From positions 1 through 64,000 of the forward strand of contig CALWYZ010000013.1 of assembly GCA_944385895.1 (NCBI GenBank): DNA of 64,000 nt, in the 5' to 3' direction. This DNA comes from an uncultured Clostridia bacterium. Its GTDB lineage: Bacteria; Bacillota; Clostridia; Oscillospirales; QAKW01. A program made the translations under genes and the position numbers. Position 1 is the first letter of the stretch. Each line of letters starts with the position of its first letter. Positions 34,826-45,299 of this stretch are shown piece by piece. The notes beneath the pieces are model-generated. The model was not told the DNA's origin, ran no database searches, and saw only the letters and a program-made list of their open reading frames with translations.

Positions 34826-36811
34826 ATGAATAAAAAAAATTTGTATTCTTCATTTAATATGCCCGACTATATCATATTCGGGCTGCTTATTGCTTTCCCC
34901 GTCGCATCGTTTTTCATTAATGTATGGCTTGCTGTTGCTGAGCTTATAGCGTCTGCAGCTTATATTTTATATCGCTTTATAGCAAGGAAAAATTTCAGCG
35001 AACATCTGTACAGCTATCTTGAAAGCATAACGCTTTATCTTGATGAGGCTTCAAAGGAAAGTCTTACACGTTTTCCGATGCCGGTTACGCTGCTCAGTTC
35101 CAAAGGCGATATTATTTGGTATAACGACCTTTTTCACGATTTGCTAAAGGAAAACAAAATCCCCGAAATATTCGGTAAGAATTTTGATATTATAGCGCCT
35201 CAGATAAATATAGGAGCCGACACCATATCTCAAAAGCATGATATTACCTTTTTGGGCAGGCATTACAGTATATTTGTTATGCGTCAGGGAGGCGGCGGAA
35301 AAGACGATTTTTACTGTGTATACTGGATAGATATAACCGATACCAGAAATGAGCTTGTGCGTCTGCGTTCCGGACGTCTGTGTATGGCGTATATACTTGT
35401 TGACAGCTATGACGAGCTGCCATCGTCTGTTACGGAGCTTCAAAAATCGACTTTTGTAACACGCGTGGACGTAAAGGTGCGCGCGTTTATCAAATCCGTT
35501 GACGGAATACTGCAAAAACTCCATTCTGATAAATATCTTGTCATATTTGAACAAAAACACCTCCAGACTCTGGAAAAAAATAAATTCAAGATCCTGACTG
35601 ATGTCAGGGAAATAGCAGTAGAGGGATTCCATGCCACATTATCGATCGGTGTCGGATGCGGGGCTGATTCTGTCCGAGACATCGATTCTGCCGCACGCAC
35701 GGCGCTTGATGTCGCACTGTCACGCGGTGGTGACCAGGCGGTTATTCTTAACGGTGATAAATACACCTTCTATGGCGGAAACACCGACGGCACTCAGAAA
35801 CGCAAAAGAGTAAAGGTGAGAATTATTGCTGAAGCTCTTATGGCTCATGTTCAGAATTCGGAAAATGTAGTCATAATGGGGCACAAATTTGCGGATCTTG
35901 ATTGTGTTGGATCTGCTATCGGTATTGCCAAATGTGTTCAGAGCTTCGGGAAACAGCCGTATATACTTTATAATCCTCGTGAAAATCTGTCCAAGACGAT
36001 GTATGCTGAGTTTATGAAGCTGCCGGAATACGAAAATGTCTTTGTCGATGTGGCTCAGGCACAGCGTCTTGCAACGGAAAATTCACTTTTGATAATAGCT
36101 GACACGCATAATATTGAGTATATCGAAAGTGAAAAGCTGTACTCGGAATTCAAGCGCGTGGTGGTTATCGATCATCACAGAAAAACAGTTCAGAATGCAA
36201 TAGAGGGAGCCGTTATCAATTTCCACGAGCCAAATGCATCTTCTTGCTGTGAGATGGTAAGTGAGCTGTGTGAGAGTATTCCTCATCTTCGGTTAAGCCG
36301 GCGTGAAGCAAACGCGCTTATGTCGGGTATATTCCTTGACACTAAGACTTTTACTGAGCGTACAGGCGTGAGGACTTTTGAAGCTGCAGCATATTTGAAA
36401 AAACAGGGCGCCGATACAGCAGAAGTTAAAGAGTTTTTCAAAAGCGATATAGAAAGTTATAAAAAACAAATAGATATAATAGCCGATGCTCAGGTAATAA
36501 ATGAAAAATATGCAGTATCTGTGTGGAAAGACGCGCCGTTTAACGGTATAAAGCTGATAGCCGCAAAGGCTGCCGATGAAATGCTCAATCTGAATAATAT
36601 AGAGAGCGCGTATGTTATATATCCTGAGGGCGGAGACATTCATATTTCCGCAAGAAGCGACCAGCACGGAAATGTTCAGCGCGATATGGAAAGACTGGGC
36701 GGCGGAGGCCATCGCGGTGCGGCGGGCGCTCAGCTAAAAAATATCAGTATAAATGCCGCATATGATATGCTGATAGATATTTTGAATAATCCGGAAAGAG
36801 AGGAAAAATAA
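34826..36811 (+). CDS. gdpP: Cyclic-di-AMP phosphodiesterase GdpP
   Basis: The 661-aa protein has two N-terminal membrane helices (about 12-55), a PAS-like domain (about 75-175), a degenerate GGDEF domain (about 175-310, ending [11 protein letters not shown] instead of an active GGDEF site) and a DHH-DHHA1 phosphoesterase: [15 protein letters not shown] near 350, [12 protein letters not shown] near 450 and [13 protein letters not shown] near 630. It hydrolyses c-di-AMP and so tunes potassium and cell-wall homeostasis. It is followed directly by rplI and dnaB, the conserved Firmicutes order. Confidence 0.96.
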   Translation: MNKKNLYSSFNMPDYIIFGLLIAFPVASFFINVWLAVAELIASAAYILYRFIARKNFSEHLYSYLESITLYLDEASKESLTRFPMPVTLLSSKGDIIWYNDLFHDLLKENKIPEIFGKNFDIIAPQINIGADTISQKHDITFLGRHYSIFVMRQGGGGKDDFYCVYWIDITDTRNELVRLRSGRLCMAYILVDSYDELPSSVTELQKSTFVTRVDVKVRAFIKSVDGILQKLHSDKYLVIFEQKHLQTLEKNKFKILTDVREIAVEGFHATLSIGVGCGADSVRDIDSAARTALDVALSRGGDQAVILNGDKYTFYGGNTDGTQKRKRVKVRIIAEALMAHVQNSENVVIMGHKFADLDCVGSAIGIAKCVQSFGKQPYILYNPRENLSKTMYAEFMKLPEYENVFVDVAQAQRLATENSLLIIADTHNIEYIESEKLYSEFKRVVVIDHHRKTVQNAIEGAVINFHEPNASSCCEMVSELCESIPHLRLSRREANALMSGIFLDTKTFTERTGVRTFEAAAYLKKQGADTAEVKEFFKSDIESYKKQIDIIADAQVINEKYAVSVWKDAPFNGIKLIAAKAADEMLNLNNIESAYVIYPEGGDIHISARSDQHGNVQRDMERLGGGGHRGAAGAQLKNISINAAYDMLIDILNNPEREEK

Positions 36812-36812
36812 C

Positions 36813-37259
36813 ATGAAAGTAGTATTGCTGGAGGATGTTAAAGGCAAGGGTAAAAAAGGAGATATTATAAACGTTTCTGACGGTTACGGAAGAAATTATC
36901 TTATTGCAAGAGGAATTGCCGCGGAGCCTACTGCGCAGCTGAAAAATGATTTTTCCGGCAAAAAAAGCTCTGAGCAATATAAAATAGATATGGATACTGA
37001 AGAGGCGACACTTAACGCCGAGAAACTTGACGGCAAGACTTTTGAAATGAAGGTCAAGGGCGGAGACAGCGGTAAGCTGTTCGGCTCTGTTACCTCTAAG
37101 GAAATATCTGAACTGATTAACCAAAAAACAGGTATAAATATTGATAAAAAGAAAATTGACGCTCAGGTTATAAAGACTTTCGGCTGTTATACAGTGACTG
37201 TAAAGTTATATAAGGGTATCAGTGCAAAGGTCAATGTAAATGTTGTAAAGGAAAACTGA
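36813..37259 (+). CDS. rplI: 50S ribosomal protein L9
   Basis: The 148-aa protein has the L9 N-domain ([28 protein letters not shown]), the long connecting helix and the C-domain ([16 protein letters not shown]). It binds near the L1 stalk of the large subunit. GAGAGG precedes it, it begins right after gdpP, and dnaB starts 1 nt after its stop, so the three genes form one unit. Confidence 0.98.
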   Translation: MKVVLLEDVKGKGKKGDIINVSDGYGRNYLIARGIAAEPTAQLKNDFSGKKSSEQYKIDMDTEEATLNAEKLDGKTFEMKVKGGDSGKLFGSVTSKEISELINQKTGINIDKKKIDAQVIKTFGCYTVTVKLYKGISAKVNVNVVKEN

Positions 37260-37260
37260 T

Positions 37261-38580
37261 ATGGAACTTTCCGATTTAAAAAGAGTGCCGCACAGTGTTG
37301 AAGCAGAGCAATGCGTCATTGGATCAATTTTGATTGATCCCAATTGTATAAACCTTATTGCCGATAAGCTTACGCCACAGTGTTTCTATGTCGAGAAGTA
37401 CGCAAGCATATATGAGATAATCTACGATATGTTTCTTGACAACAAGAGTATTGATTTTATAACAGTTTTAGAGGCGGTCAAGGCTCAGGGCATATTTGAC
37501 GAAAATGAGGGAAAGCGGGTGCTTTTCGAAATGACTCAGCTTGTTCCCAGTACAAAAAATATCGGTGAATATGCAAAGATAATAATAGAAAAATACAGTC
37601 TGCGCAGACTGATAGACGTTTGTAGCGATATATCAAAGGAATGTTATGAACAGACTGCCGAAGCGTCTGAAATACTTGATATGGCGGAGACCCGCATATA
37701 TGAGATACTTCAGTCCAAGACAAATACCTCGCTAACCCATATAAAAACGGCTATACTTCAAAGCTATGACAAAATACATAAGCTTGCGATGGACAAAAAC
37801 GCATTTATCGGACTCCAGACCCATTACGGAGAGATAGACCAGATGCTTTCCGGCTTGGGCAAAAGCGATCTTATATTAATCGCTGCACGTCCCGGCATCG
37901 GAAAAACATCGTTTGCTCTGAACATTGCCCAGAATATTGCACTTGAAAAGCCTCAGAAAACAATAGCTGTATTTTCTCTTGAAATGTCTAATGAGCAGCT
38001 GGCCAACAGAATGCTCTCATCCCAGAGCGGAATAGACAATATGAAATTCAGAAACGGAGAAATGACAGACGCAGACTGGACAAGCCTTGCCACAGCGTCG
38101 GGTATACTTGCCAAGACGAATGTATATTTTGATGATACGGCTGGCATAACCGTTGCCCAGATGAAAGCAAAGCTCAGACGTCTGAAAAAGCTTGATCTTG
38201 TAATAATAGACTATCTTCAGCTCATGTCAGGCGGCGGCAGGTATGACAACAGGGCAACGGAGGTGGGAGCTATATCCCGTTCACTTAAGATAATGGCAAA
38301 AGAATTCAATGTTCCGGTCATAACTCTTTCTCAGCTCAATCGTGAAACTGAAAAGACCAAATCAAAGCCGCAGCTTTCTAACCTGCGTGAATCAGGGGCA
38401 ATAGAGCAGGACGCTGATGCAATCATGTTTTTATGGAAACCGGAAGAGGATGAGGAAAATCCCTCAAGCATTAGTATAGTTAAATGTGATATAGCAAAAA
38501 ACAGACACGGACCGACCGGTTCGATCGATCTTGCATGGAACCCGAATATAACACGATTTACAAATATTGCTAAAATGTGA
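37261..38580 (+). CDS. dnaB: Replicative DNA helicase DnaB
   Basis: The 439-aa protein has the DnaB N-terminal helical domain (RVPHSVEAEQCVIGSILID) and the RecA-like C-domain with Walker A AARPGIGKTSFALNIA near residue 205, FSLEMSNEQLANRML, DYLQLMSG (Walker B) near 318 and SQLNRETE near 360. It is the hexameric fork helicase (called DnaC in Bacillus). No intein or insertion is present. Its TGA overlaps the tilS ATG. Confidence 0.98.
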   Translation: MELSDLKRVPHSVEAEQCVIGSILIDPNCINLIADKLTPQCFYVEKYASIYEIIYDMFLDNKSIDFITVLEAVKAQGIFDENEGKRVLFEMTQLVPSTKNIGEYAKIIIEKYSLRRLIDVCSDISKECYEQTAEASEILDMAETRIYEILQSKTNTSLTHIKTAILQSYDKIHKLAMDKNAFIGLQTHYGEIDQMLSGLGKSDLILIAARPGIGKTSFALNIAQNIALEKPQKTIAVFSLEMSNEQLANRMLSSQSGIDNMKFRNGEMTDADWTSLATASGILAKTNVYFDDTAGITVAQMKAKLRRLKKLDLVIIDYLQLMSGGGRYDNRATEVGAISRSLKIMAKEFNVPVITLSQLNRETEKTKSKPQLSNLRESGAIEQDADAIMFLWKPEEDEENPSSISIVKCDIAKNRHGPTGSIDLAWNPNITRFTNIAKM

Positions 38581-39878
38581 TGATTTACGATAAAGTTAAA
38601 AAATTTATAAAAAACAACGAACTGATAACTCCGGGCATGACGGTCATCGCCGCGGTCTCAGGCGGTGCGGACTCAATATGCCTTTTGGATGTTTTATATC
38701 ATATCAAAAACGAACTTCAGTTCATGCTAGAATGTGTTCATTTTAACCATAATCTAAGAGGAAGTGAATCGGACGGTGATGAGGAATTTGTCTTAAGCCG
38801 TTGTAAAAGTCTTGGCATAACTGTCCATACCTCAAGTGCAAACGTTAGGGAATTGTGTGGAAAAGAGAGTCTGGAGGATGCGGCAAGACGTGCAAGGTAC
38901 ACGTACTTTAAAACGCTTACAGACAATAAAAATGCGGTAGTTGCTACCGCACATACGCTTAATGACAATGTTGAGACGTTTTTCATAAATCTGCTGCGTG
39001 GCAGCGGTACAAGAGGACTTCAGGGGATACCGGTAACGCGTAAGGGAATAATCAGACCGATGCTTGATGTAACGCGCGACGAAATACTTGAACATCTTAA
39101 AACGGTCGGACTTGATTATAAAACCGACAGCAGTAATTTTGATACGTCTTATCTCAGAAATTTTATAAGACTAGATATATTGCCGCGTCTGAACGAGCGG
39201 CTGGAAATAAATCCGTACCGTACCGTATCACGCGCAATTTCAAATCTTACGGCAGACAGCGCCGTCCTTGACGCTGCCGCTGAGAGTCTGGAAACAAATG
39301 ATGTTGAAAAGCTAAAAACACTGCCCGATCCGCTGCTGTGGCGTATTTTTACAAAAAAACTTGAAAAAGAATATAATATAATCCTTGACAGCAAACATTT
39401 CTTTGCTGTAAAATCTCTTTTGTGCAAAGGTAATTCAAAGGAACAGATACGCGGCGATATTTTTGCAATCAACGAGCAGGGAAAACTGAAATTTATAAGA
39501 TTGCCGAACAGTGAAAATTTCAGTGTAAAGCTTCACATCGGAGAAAACCGGGTTGAAAACAGGCGAATTTTAATCGATAATGTAAAAGAAGTTTACAATC
39601 ATTTAACAAATAGATATATCGACTGTGATAAAATTGGTAATGATTTGTACTGTGGCTTATGCAATGACGGAGATAGGTTTTATCCCTGTAAAAGAAATAC
39701 TACATCGCACCTGAAAAAATTACTTAAAACAGATAAGGTTTTGCCGTCAAAACGCGCAAGCCTGCTTGTGATACGTGATGAAACGGGAAACGTTGTTTTT
39801 GCACAGGGCTATGGTGCTGACAGACGCTTTGTTGCAGATAATAAAAGTAAAAAAATAATTTGCATTGAAATTATTTGA
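38580..39878 (+). CDS. tilS: tRNA(Ile)-lysidine synthetase TilS
   Basis: The 432-aa protein has the PP-loop ATPase motif AVSGGADSICLLDVL near residue 28, FNHNLRG, ATAHTLNDNVETFFINLLRGSGTRGLQG near 125 and a C-terminal TilS domain (NTTSHLKKLLKTDKVL). It converts the wobble cytidine of the CAU-anticodon tRNA-Ile to lysidine so that it reads AUA. This matters here because infC seems to start with ATA. The ATG at 38580 overlaps the dnaB stop; a GTG three bases earlier is possible. The gene is coupled to dnaB. Confidence 0.95.
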   Translation: MIYDKVKKFIKNNELITPGMTVIAAVSGGADSICLLDVLYHIKNELQFMLECVHFNHNLRGSESDGDEEFVLSRCKSLGITVHTSSANVRELCGKESLEDAARRARYTYFKTLTDNKNAVVATAHTLNDNVETFFINLLRGSGTRGLQGIPVTRKGIIRPMLDVTRDEILEHLKTVGLDYKTDSSNFDTSYLRNFIRLDILPRLNERLEINPYRTVSRAISNLTADSAVLDAAAESLETNDVEKLKTLPDPLLWRIFTKKLEKEYNIILDSKHFFAVKSLLCKGNSKEQIRGDIFAINEQGKLKFIRLPNSENFSVKLHIGENRVENRRILIDNVKEVYNHLTNRYIDCDKIGNDLYCGLCNDGDRFYPCKRNTTSHLKKLLKTDKVLPSKRASLLVIRDETGNVVFAQGYGADRRFVADNKSKKIICIEII

Positions 39879-39897
39879 TTTTCGGGGGAGAATATAT

Positions 39898-40437
39898 ATG
39901 TTGGAAGATATCAAATCGGTGCTCATAAGCGAAAGTGAACTTGATGCAAAAGTCAGAGAGCTGGGCGCGAGGATATCCGCGGACTATGCAGGTAAAGATC
40001 TGCTTGTCTTATCGGTTTTAAAGGGTGCTTCAGTTTTCATGTCGGATCTCATACGTAAAATAACAATTCCGATTCAAATTGATTTCATGGCGGCCTCAAG
40101 CTATGGCAAGGGCACAACAACTACAGGCAGCGTAAAAATAATTAAGGATCTTGATATAGATGTGTCCGGATTTGATATACTTATAGTTGAGGATATTTTG
40201 GACAGCGGTGTCACACTTTCAAATCTTATAAAAATACTTGCTTCTCGCGGACCCGAATCGGTGAGTGTCTGTGCTCTTTTGTCAAAGCCGTCACGCAGAA
40301 AAGTAGAGGTTCCGGTCAAGTATGAAGGGTTTATAGTACCTGATGAGTTTGTGGTTGGCTACGGTCTGGATTATGCGGAATATTACAGAAATCTTCCGTT
40401 TATAGGTGTTTTAAAAGAAGAAGTATATTCTAAATAA
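39898..40437 (+). CDS. hpt: Hypoxanthine phosphoribosyltransferase
   Basis: The 179-aa protein has VLKGASVFMSDLIRKI near residue 42, and the PRPP-binding motif DILIVEDILDSGVTLSNLI near 97. It salvages hypoxanthine and guanine to IMP and GMP. The start at 39898 follows CGGGGGAG; a longer frame from 39865 would overlap tilS and lacks a site. The order tilS-hpt-ftsH is conserved in Firmicutes. Confidence 0.96.
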   Translation: MLEDIKSVLISESELDAKVRELGARISADYAGKDLLVLSVLKGASVFMSDLIRKITIPIQIDFMAASSYGKGTTTTGSVKIIKDLDIDVSGFDILIVEDILDSGVTLSNLIKILASRGPESVSVCALLSKPSRRKVEVPVKYEGFIVPDEFVVGYGLDYAEYYRNLPFIGVLKEEVYSK

Positions 40438-40484
40438 ATATATATTAAATTATTTTGGCCTCGGGGCTGAGAACGGAGAATGTT

Positions 40485-42572
40485 TTGAAGAATAGAAAGA
40501 ATATAGGCAGTTTTTTATATCTTGCGATTTTACTGATTATTATTATTGGTATTTTTTCTGCAATTTCAAGCAGAAGTAAGCCCAAATCCATTTCTTACGG
40601 TGAACTGGTTGATTTATTCAAAAATGAACAGGTCGTAGAATTTGAAATGGTAGGTTCGGATGTATCTTGTCTTCTTAAAGACGGTACTGTTGTGACACAT
40701 TCGATCATATCGTTCCAGCTGTTTCAGTCCACTATAATCGAAAAATACGTCTTACCCCAGCAGGAAGCAGGGATTATTACTTACTATAACTTTAAAGAGG
40801 GCTTTACGCTTCCGTGGTGGGTATCATTTATACCGTATCTTCTGATATTCGGAATGATAATCCTTGTCTGGTGGTATACGACCAAGCAAATGAATGGCAA
40901 AGCCGGCGGCGGCTTTGCCAAAGCCAGAGTAAAAATGGGCGCTGATGAGAAGGACCGCAAGACATTTAAAGACGTAGCAGGCGCCGATGAGGAAAAAGCC
41001 GAGCTTGAGGAGATTGTAGATTTCCTGAAATCCCCGAGAAAATATCTTGAAATCGGCGCGCGTATACCGAAAGGTGTTTTGCTTGTAGGCCCTCCGGGAA
41101 CAGGTAAAACTCTTATAGCAAAAGCTACAGCAGGTGAAGCCCAGGTTCCGTTCTTTTCCATTTCGGGCTCTGATTTTGTAGAACTTTATGTCGGTGTCGG
41201 TGCATCGCGTGTGCGTGATCTTTTTGATCAGGCAAAAAAGAACAGTCCTTGTATAGTGTTCATAGATGAGATAGATGCAGTCGGACGTCATCGCGGCGCC
41301 GGTATCGGCGGCGGTCATGACGAACGTGAACATACTCTTAATCAGCTGCTTGTTGAAATGGATGGTTTTGGCACTCATTCCGGTATTATTGTAATGGCAG
41401 CGACTAACCGCGCAGACACTCTTGACCCGGCTCTTATGCGTGCTGGACGTTTTGACAGACAGATCTATATAGGTAAGCCTGATCAGAACGGTCGTGAAGA
41501 AATACTTAAGATCCACGCCCGCGGCAAGACGTTTGATAAGGACGTAAACTTTAAAGAAATAGCAAAAAGTACTGTCGGATTTACCGGCGCAGATATTGAA
41601 AACCTGCTAAATGAAGCAGCGCTTCTTGCTGCGCGTCAAAATAAAAAGAGTATATCAAGGCAGGATATACAGGATTCAGTCATGAAAGTAATAGCGGGTC
41701 CTGAAAAGAAATCCCGTAAAATCGTAGAAAAAGAACGCAGACTTACAGCCTACCATGAAGCGGGGCATGCAGTTGTAAGTAAGTTTTTGCCCACTGCAGA
41801 TGAAGTCCGTGAAATATCCATAATACCACGCGGGATGGCTGGAGGCTATACAATGAGTCTGCCTCGTGAGGATCTGTCCTATTCTACAAAGAATATGATG
41901 TTTGAGGAAATTGTTTCACTGCTTGGCGGACGGGTAAGTGAAAAGCTTAACCTTGATGATATATCAACCGGTGCTTCTAACGATATCCAGCGGGCGACAA
42001 GCATTGCAAGAGCAATGGTCACAAGGTATGGAATGAGTGATAAACTCGGACCTATTCTTTATGGAAGTGATTCCGGTGAAGTATTTTTGGGCTATGAACT
42101 TGGTAATAAGACAGATTATTCCGAACATATCGCAGCTCAAATCGACGATGAGGTCAAGTCAATTATTGAGCGCGCATATGAAAAGGCTGAGCAAATTCTT
42201 TCGGATAATGCAGACAAGGTTAAAATAATAGCTGAATTTCTACTTGAAAAAGAAAAGATCAGCGGAGCCGAGTTTAATGCTATCATGGAGGGTAAGAGTA
42301 TTACTGATATTGAAAACTCCGTGACAGACGTAACTGATTCAACTGATACATTAAAGGTTGAAGCTCGGGATGCAGACACAAATGTTGCCGATGCTGGTAC
42401 GGCTGATCCCGGTGTGGGTACTGCTGATCCCGGTGCTGGTACGGCTGATCCCGGTGCTGGTACGGCTGATCCCGGTGTGGGTACTGCTGATCCCGGTGTG
42501 GGTACGGCTGATCCCGGCGCGGGTACGGCTGATCCCGATGCTGGTACGGCTGATCCTGATCAGAAAAATTAA
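40485..42572 (+). CDS. ftsH: ATP-dependent membrane zinc protease FtsH with repeat tail
   Basis: The 695-aa protein has two membrane helices (about 8-30 and 112-132), an AAA+ module with Walker A GPPGTGKT near residue 203, Walker [13 protein letters not shown] near 260, the SRH region near 310, and the zinc protease site YHEAGHAVV near 422. It degrades membrane and regulatory proteins. The TTG at 40485 is chosen because ACGGAG lies 8 nt upstream, inside the longer frame from 40455. After about residue 625 is an unusual acidic tail that ends in eight GTADPxx repeats. A terminator follows. Confidence 0.95.
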   Translation: MKNRKNIGSFLYLAILLIIIIGIFSAISSRSKPKSISYGELVDLFKNEQVVEFEMVGSDVSCLLKDGTVVTHSIISFQLFQSTIIEKYVLPQQEAGIITYYNFKEGFTLPWWVSFIPYLLIFGMIILVWWYTTKQMNGKAGGGFAKARVKMGADEKDRKTFKDVAGADEEKAELEEIVDFLKSPRKYLEIGARIPKGVLLVGPPGTGKTLIAKATAGEAQVPFFSISGSDFVELYVGVGASRVRDLFDQAKKNSPCIVFIDEIDAVGRHRGAGIGGGHDEREHTLNQLLVEMDGFGTHSGIIVMAATNRADTLDPALMRAGRFDRQIYIGKPDQNGREEILKIHARGKTFDKDVNFKEIAKSTVGFTGADIENLLNEAALLAARQNKKSISRQDIQDSVMKVIAGPEKKSRKIVEKERRLTAYHEAGHAVVSKFLPTADEVREISIIPRGMAGGYTMSLPREDLSYSTKNMMFEEIVSLLGGRVSEKLNLDDISTGASNDIQRATSIARAMVTRYGMSDKLGPILYGSDSGEVFLGYELGNKTDYSEHIAAQIDDEVKSIIERAYEKAEQILSDNADKVKIIAEFLLEKEKISGAEFNAIMEGKSITDIENSVTDVTDSTDTLKVEARDADTNVADAGTADPGVGTADPGAGTADPGAGTADPGVGTADPGVGTADPGAGTADPDAGTADPDQKN
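42396..42563 (+). repeat. 8 x 21-bp tandem repeat in the ftsH tail
   Basis: Eight in-frame units of 21 bp (GGTACGGCTGATCCCGGTG plus 2 bases) encode [14 protein letters not shown] and GTADPDx variants. Silent differences between units (ACG/ACT, GGT/GGC) show it is not newly duplicated throughout. Confidence 0.95.
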
Positions 42573-42591
42573 AAACTATAAAATCAATATA

Positions 42592-42626
42592 AAAATCCGG
42601 CATACTTTTAAAGTATGCCGGATTTT
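42592..42626. terminator. Bidirectional terminator after ftsH
   Basis: A long perfect stem, AAATCCGGCATACTT (from 42592) with AAGTATGCCGGATTT (to 42626), A-rich before and T-rich after. Confidence 0.9.
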
Positions 42627-42668
42627 AACATAATAGGCAGTATTATAAACAGACCAAAGTCAAGGCTT

Positions 42669-43760
42669 TTATTTATTTAATATATTTTCATACACCTTCT
42701 CTATGCCTCGTGTGAAAGTTATGCTGTCGTACTTTTCTTCGTATAATTTTCTGCCGTTTTGTGCAAGCAACCGGGCTTTATCATGGTTTTCGTATAAATC
42801 AATTATGGCGTCGGATATCTCTTCAGGGTTTGAACGCCTGCAAATTACAGACGTCACACCATTTTGTGAAATTTCGACAAAGCCTTTAGCATCTGTTGTT
42901 ACAGCCGGTAGTTGTGCAGACCATGCCTCTACAAGAGACTGTCCGAAGCTTTCATGAATGGAGGTAATACAATATAGATCCATTGCATGATAGGCTCTCT
43001 GAATATCGTACACATTGCCCGCAAATACGCATTTAGGATATATTCCCAGGCTCTTGGCAAGCGACTTCATTTCATTGCGTGTAGAGCCGTCGCCGCAGAG
43101 CAGAAAAGCGAGCTTGTCGCATTTTTCACTCGCCGTTTTTGCCGCGTGCAGAAATGTCGGATAATCTTTTTCCGGAGAAAATCTTGCGACACAGCCTATA
43201 ACATATTTGGAAGAATCTATGCCAAAGCTTTTTTTTGATTCCGCTTTGATTTGCTGATCAGCCGGAAGCATATCTGTAACACCATTTAAAACGGTATATA
43301 TTTTTTTGCGGTTAAAGCCCAGACTTATAAGATTGTCTCTTGCCGCTTGGGATACAGCAATGGCATATCCTCCCGCCACACGGTATAACAGCCTGTCGAT
43401 TAAACCTTTTATGCCATTTCCGCTTACTGACAGTGTGTGCTTAGTAAACACGCTTTTGCAGATACCTTTACTAGCAAGCCTTGCAGAGGCGCTGCCGTGA
43501 GTGTGAATTATGTCGCATCCACTCTCTTTTATGTATTTTCTTAACTTGGCGACAGAGCGTATGTCAAAAGATTTATCTGCGGCAATATCTGCCTCGATGA
43601 CCCTAACGTCAAGTCCTTCAAAAAGTTTTGCGGCTGCGGAGCCATTCGGAATAAGCACAGACATTATAAATTTGTTGCGGTCATAGTTTTTTATTATATT
43701 TGCGACATAGGTTCCGGCACCGCCAATATTACTGTCTGAAAGTATATGCAGGATTTTCAA
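42669..43760 (-). CDS. Glycosyltransferase family 4 (GT-B)
   Basis: The 363-aa protein has the GT4 layout: GGAGTYVANIIKNYDR near residue 12, HTHGSASARLASK near 85, VGCVARFSPEKDYPTFLHAA near 185, and the nucleotide-sugar E(x7)E motif as SIHESFGQSLVEAWS near 280. It probably adds a sugar to a cell-surface polymer or lipid from the cytoplasmic face. The TTG at 43760 is chosen because GAGGTG precedes it; the longer frame extends into the upstream membrane gene. It is the last gene of a minus-strand unit with two membrane proteins. Confidence 0.88.
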   Translation of the reverse strand: MKILHILSDSNIGGAGTYVANIIKNYDRNKFIMSVLIPNGSAAAKLFEGLDVRVIEADIAADKSFDIRSVAKLRKYIKESGCDIIHTHGSASARLASKGICKSVFTKHTLSVSGNGIKGLIDRLLYRVAGGYAIAVSQAARDNLISLGFNRKKIYTVLNGVTDMLPADQQIKAESKKSFGIDSSKYVIGCVARFSPEKDYPTFLHAAKTASEKCDKLAFLLCGDGSTRNEMKSLAKSLGIYPKCVFAGNVYDIQRAYHAMDLYCITSIHESFGQSLVEAWSAQLPAVTTDAKGFVEISQNGVTSVICRRSNPEEISDAIIDLYENHDKARLLAQNGRKLYEEKYDSITFTRGIEKVYENILNK

Positions 43761-43770
43761 AATTTTCACC

Positions 43771-44577
43771 TCAATCGAACTGCCTGTTATACGGTAGCTC
43801 TTCTTTGTATTTATAGAGCATACGTAGAGCAACTGCCGCAAGTGCCGTAGTAAAGACACAGATAACGCTTATTACAATCGGGCTTATCTTCGAAACTGCA
43901 AACAGTATCACTGATATCATCAATATCTCGCAAGCGTTTGTTATTATATACATCAATACCGTGGAATGTTTTCTGTATGGCAGTTTTGAGTGCTGGTCCA
44001 TAAAATATGCAATTATCATTATAAGCACGGCGTACAGCGCAAATACTATCGCTATAAAAATATGCGATAAAAACGGTGTAAATACAGAAATACCAGTTCC
44101 GTCGTCAAACATAAGAGCCTGACCATCTGAAATACCCATAAATTTGTGCATACAGGCGGTGACGGAAATATAAATAAACATAAACAAACAATACAGACCG
44201 TAAATCATAGAGGCCGTAAGTCCGTATCCCGCCATGAATGACATACCGCTGTCGTTTTTCCTTTTATTGAAATATGCCGCATTTACAACAAAATACCTTA
44301 TAAGACCTATTAAAAAGAAAAATATTATCGCAACCGATATTTTATATGTGCCCTCATCCATCATCGAAGTCATGTATACGGTAGAGTTTTCGGAAAAGGC
44401 AAACATAAGAACAAAGAACATACATATAATGATCGCAATGAAAACAATTGCTCCCAAAAGGATATGTAAGGCGCGGCGGCGTATCCCGGTGCGGTTAAAA
44501 AATAATACGAAAGCCACAGCCGTCGCTGCTGTCAGCAAAACCGAAATACCATAACTGGCAAGAGCCTTAATTATCAA
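43771..44577 (-). CDS. Integral membrane protein of unknown function (1)
   Basis: The 268-aa protein has about seven membrane helices (for example ISVLLTAATAVAFVLFF, ALHILLGAIVFIAIIICMFFVLMF, VAIIFFFLIGLIRYF) and ends in a charged tail (YKYKEELPYNRQFD). I do not recognise the family. It overlaps the stop of membrane protein 2 by 11 nt with a TTG start and lies 10 nt before the glycosyltransferase start. The two membrane proteins have similar size and helix layout (a GF/GY-G-SA-type motif in the fourth helix), which suggests paralogs forming a complex. Confidence 0.7.
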   Translation of the reverse strand: MIIKALASYGISVLLTAATAVAFVLFFNRTGIRRRALHILLGAIVFIAIIICMFFVLMFAFSENSTVYMTSMMDEGTYKISVAIIFFFLIGLIRYFVVNAAYFNKRKNDSGMSFMAGYGLTASMIYGLYCLFMFIYISVTACMHKFMGISDGQALMFDDGTGISVFTPFLSHIFIAIVFALYAVLIMIIAYFMDQHSKLPYRKHSTVLMYIITNACEILMISVILFAVSKISPIVISVICVFTTALAAVALRMLYKYKEELPYNRQFD

Positions 44578-45295
44578 TCAACTCACCTACAATATTTTTA
44601 TTTTTGCGGATTTTAAAAATAAATACTCCGCTTAATACAAAAGAAATAACAAAGAATAACGCGGAAACTAAATAAAGCAGTATTGTTGAGCGGCTGCAAA
44701 TAATAGCAGATGTCCAGTACAGATAGTAAACCGATGAAAGGGCATAAGCGGGAACGGGGTTTTTATAATCTTTTAAAATCACCTGACATGATGCAGACAG
44801 TACAAGATACATTATACCTGTAATACAAATAATGCCGCCTGAGTATAAGGCATATGCCGCGTCTATTTCATAATTGTTAATGGCGTTGAGCATTATAAAC
44901 ACACAAACATTCTGAGCAATAATAACGCCTGCTGAAAAACCTATTCCAGCCATTCGGTAGTGAGTTTCTTTCTTCTGAAAGTTCCTTATTGTCATTACCT
45001 TGAGACTCTCGCACACGGCAAACAGTATAGCCAGCATAATTATAATTATGCTGCCTGAAATAACAAAACCTGATGTTTCATCATTAAGTGAAAGTGATGA
45101 CAGAAACAAGGAATTGACTATTATAAAACCAATAAAAACAGCTACAATACTTCCCAGAAAAGATAAAAATCCGTATGTTATTGATTCAAAAGCTATCTCT
45201 TTTTTTCTTTTTGAAAACAAAAAACACAATATTACGATAACAGGTATCAGCAGTCCGAAAACAAGCTCTAAAAGTGTCGTGAAATTAAATCCCAT
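44567..45295 (-). CDS. Integral membrane protein of unknown function (2)
   Basis: The 242-aa protein has about seven membrane helices (LLELVFGLLIPVIVILCFLF, SIVAVFIGFIIVNSLFL, SGSIIIIMLAILFAVCESL, and others) with a conserved-looking THYRMAGIGFSAGVIIAQNV segment in the middle. The family is not recognised; a distant relation to YhfC-like membrane proteins is possible but unproven. It starts 4 nt after folD and overlaps the next gene, so it belongs to the lgt-folD-glycosyltransferase run. Confidence 0.7.
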   Translation of the reverse strand: MGFNFTTLLELVFGLLIPVIVILCFLFSKRKKEIAFESITYGFLSFLGSIVAVFIGFIIVNSLFLSSLSLNDETSGFVISGSIIIIMLAILFAVCESLKVMTIRNFQKKETHYRMAGIGFSAGVIIAQNVCVFIMLNAINNYEIDAAYALYSGGIICITGIMYLVLSASCQVILKDYKNPVPAYALSSVYYLYWTSAIICSRSTILLYLVSALFFVISFVLSGVFIFKIRKNKNIVGELIDN

Positions 45296-45299
45296 GATT

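Noticed and set aside
42301..42603. Minus-strand repeat protein opposite the ftsH tail
   Set aside because: It is the mirror of the 21-bp repeat, has no ribosome binding site and lies antisense to a real gene.
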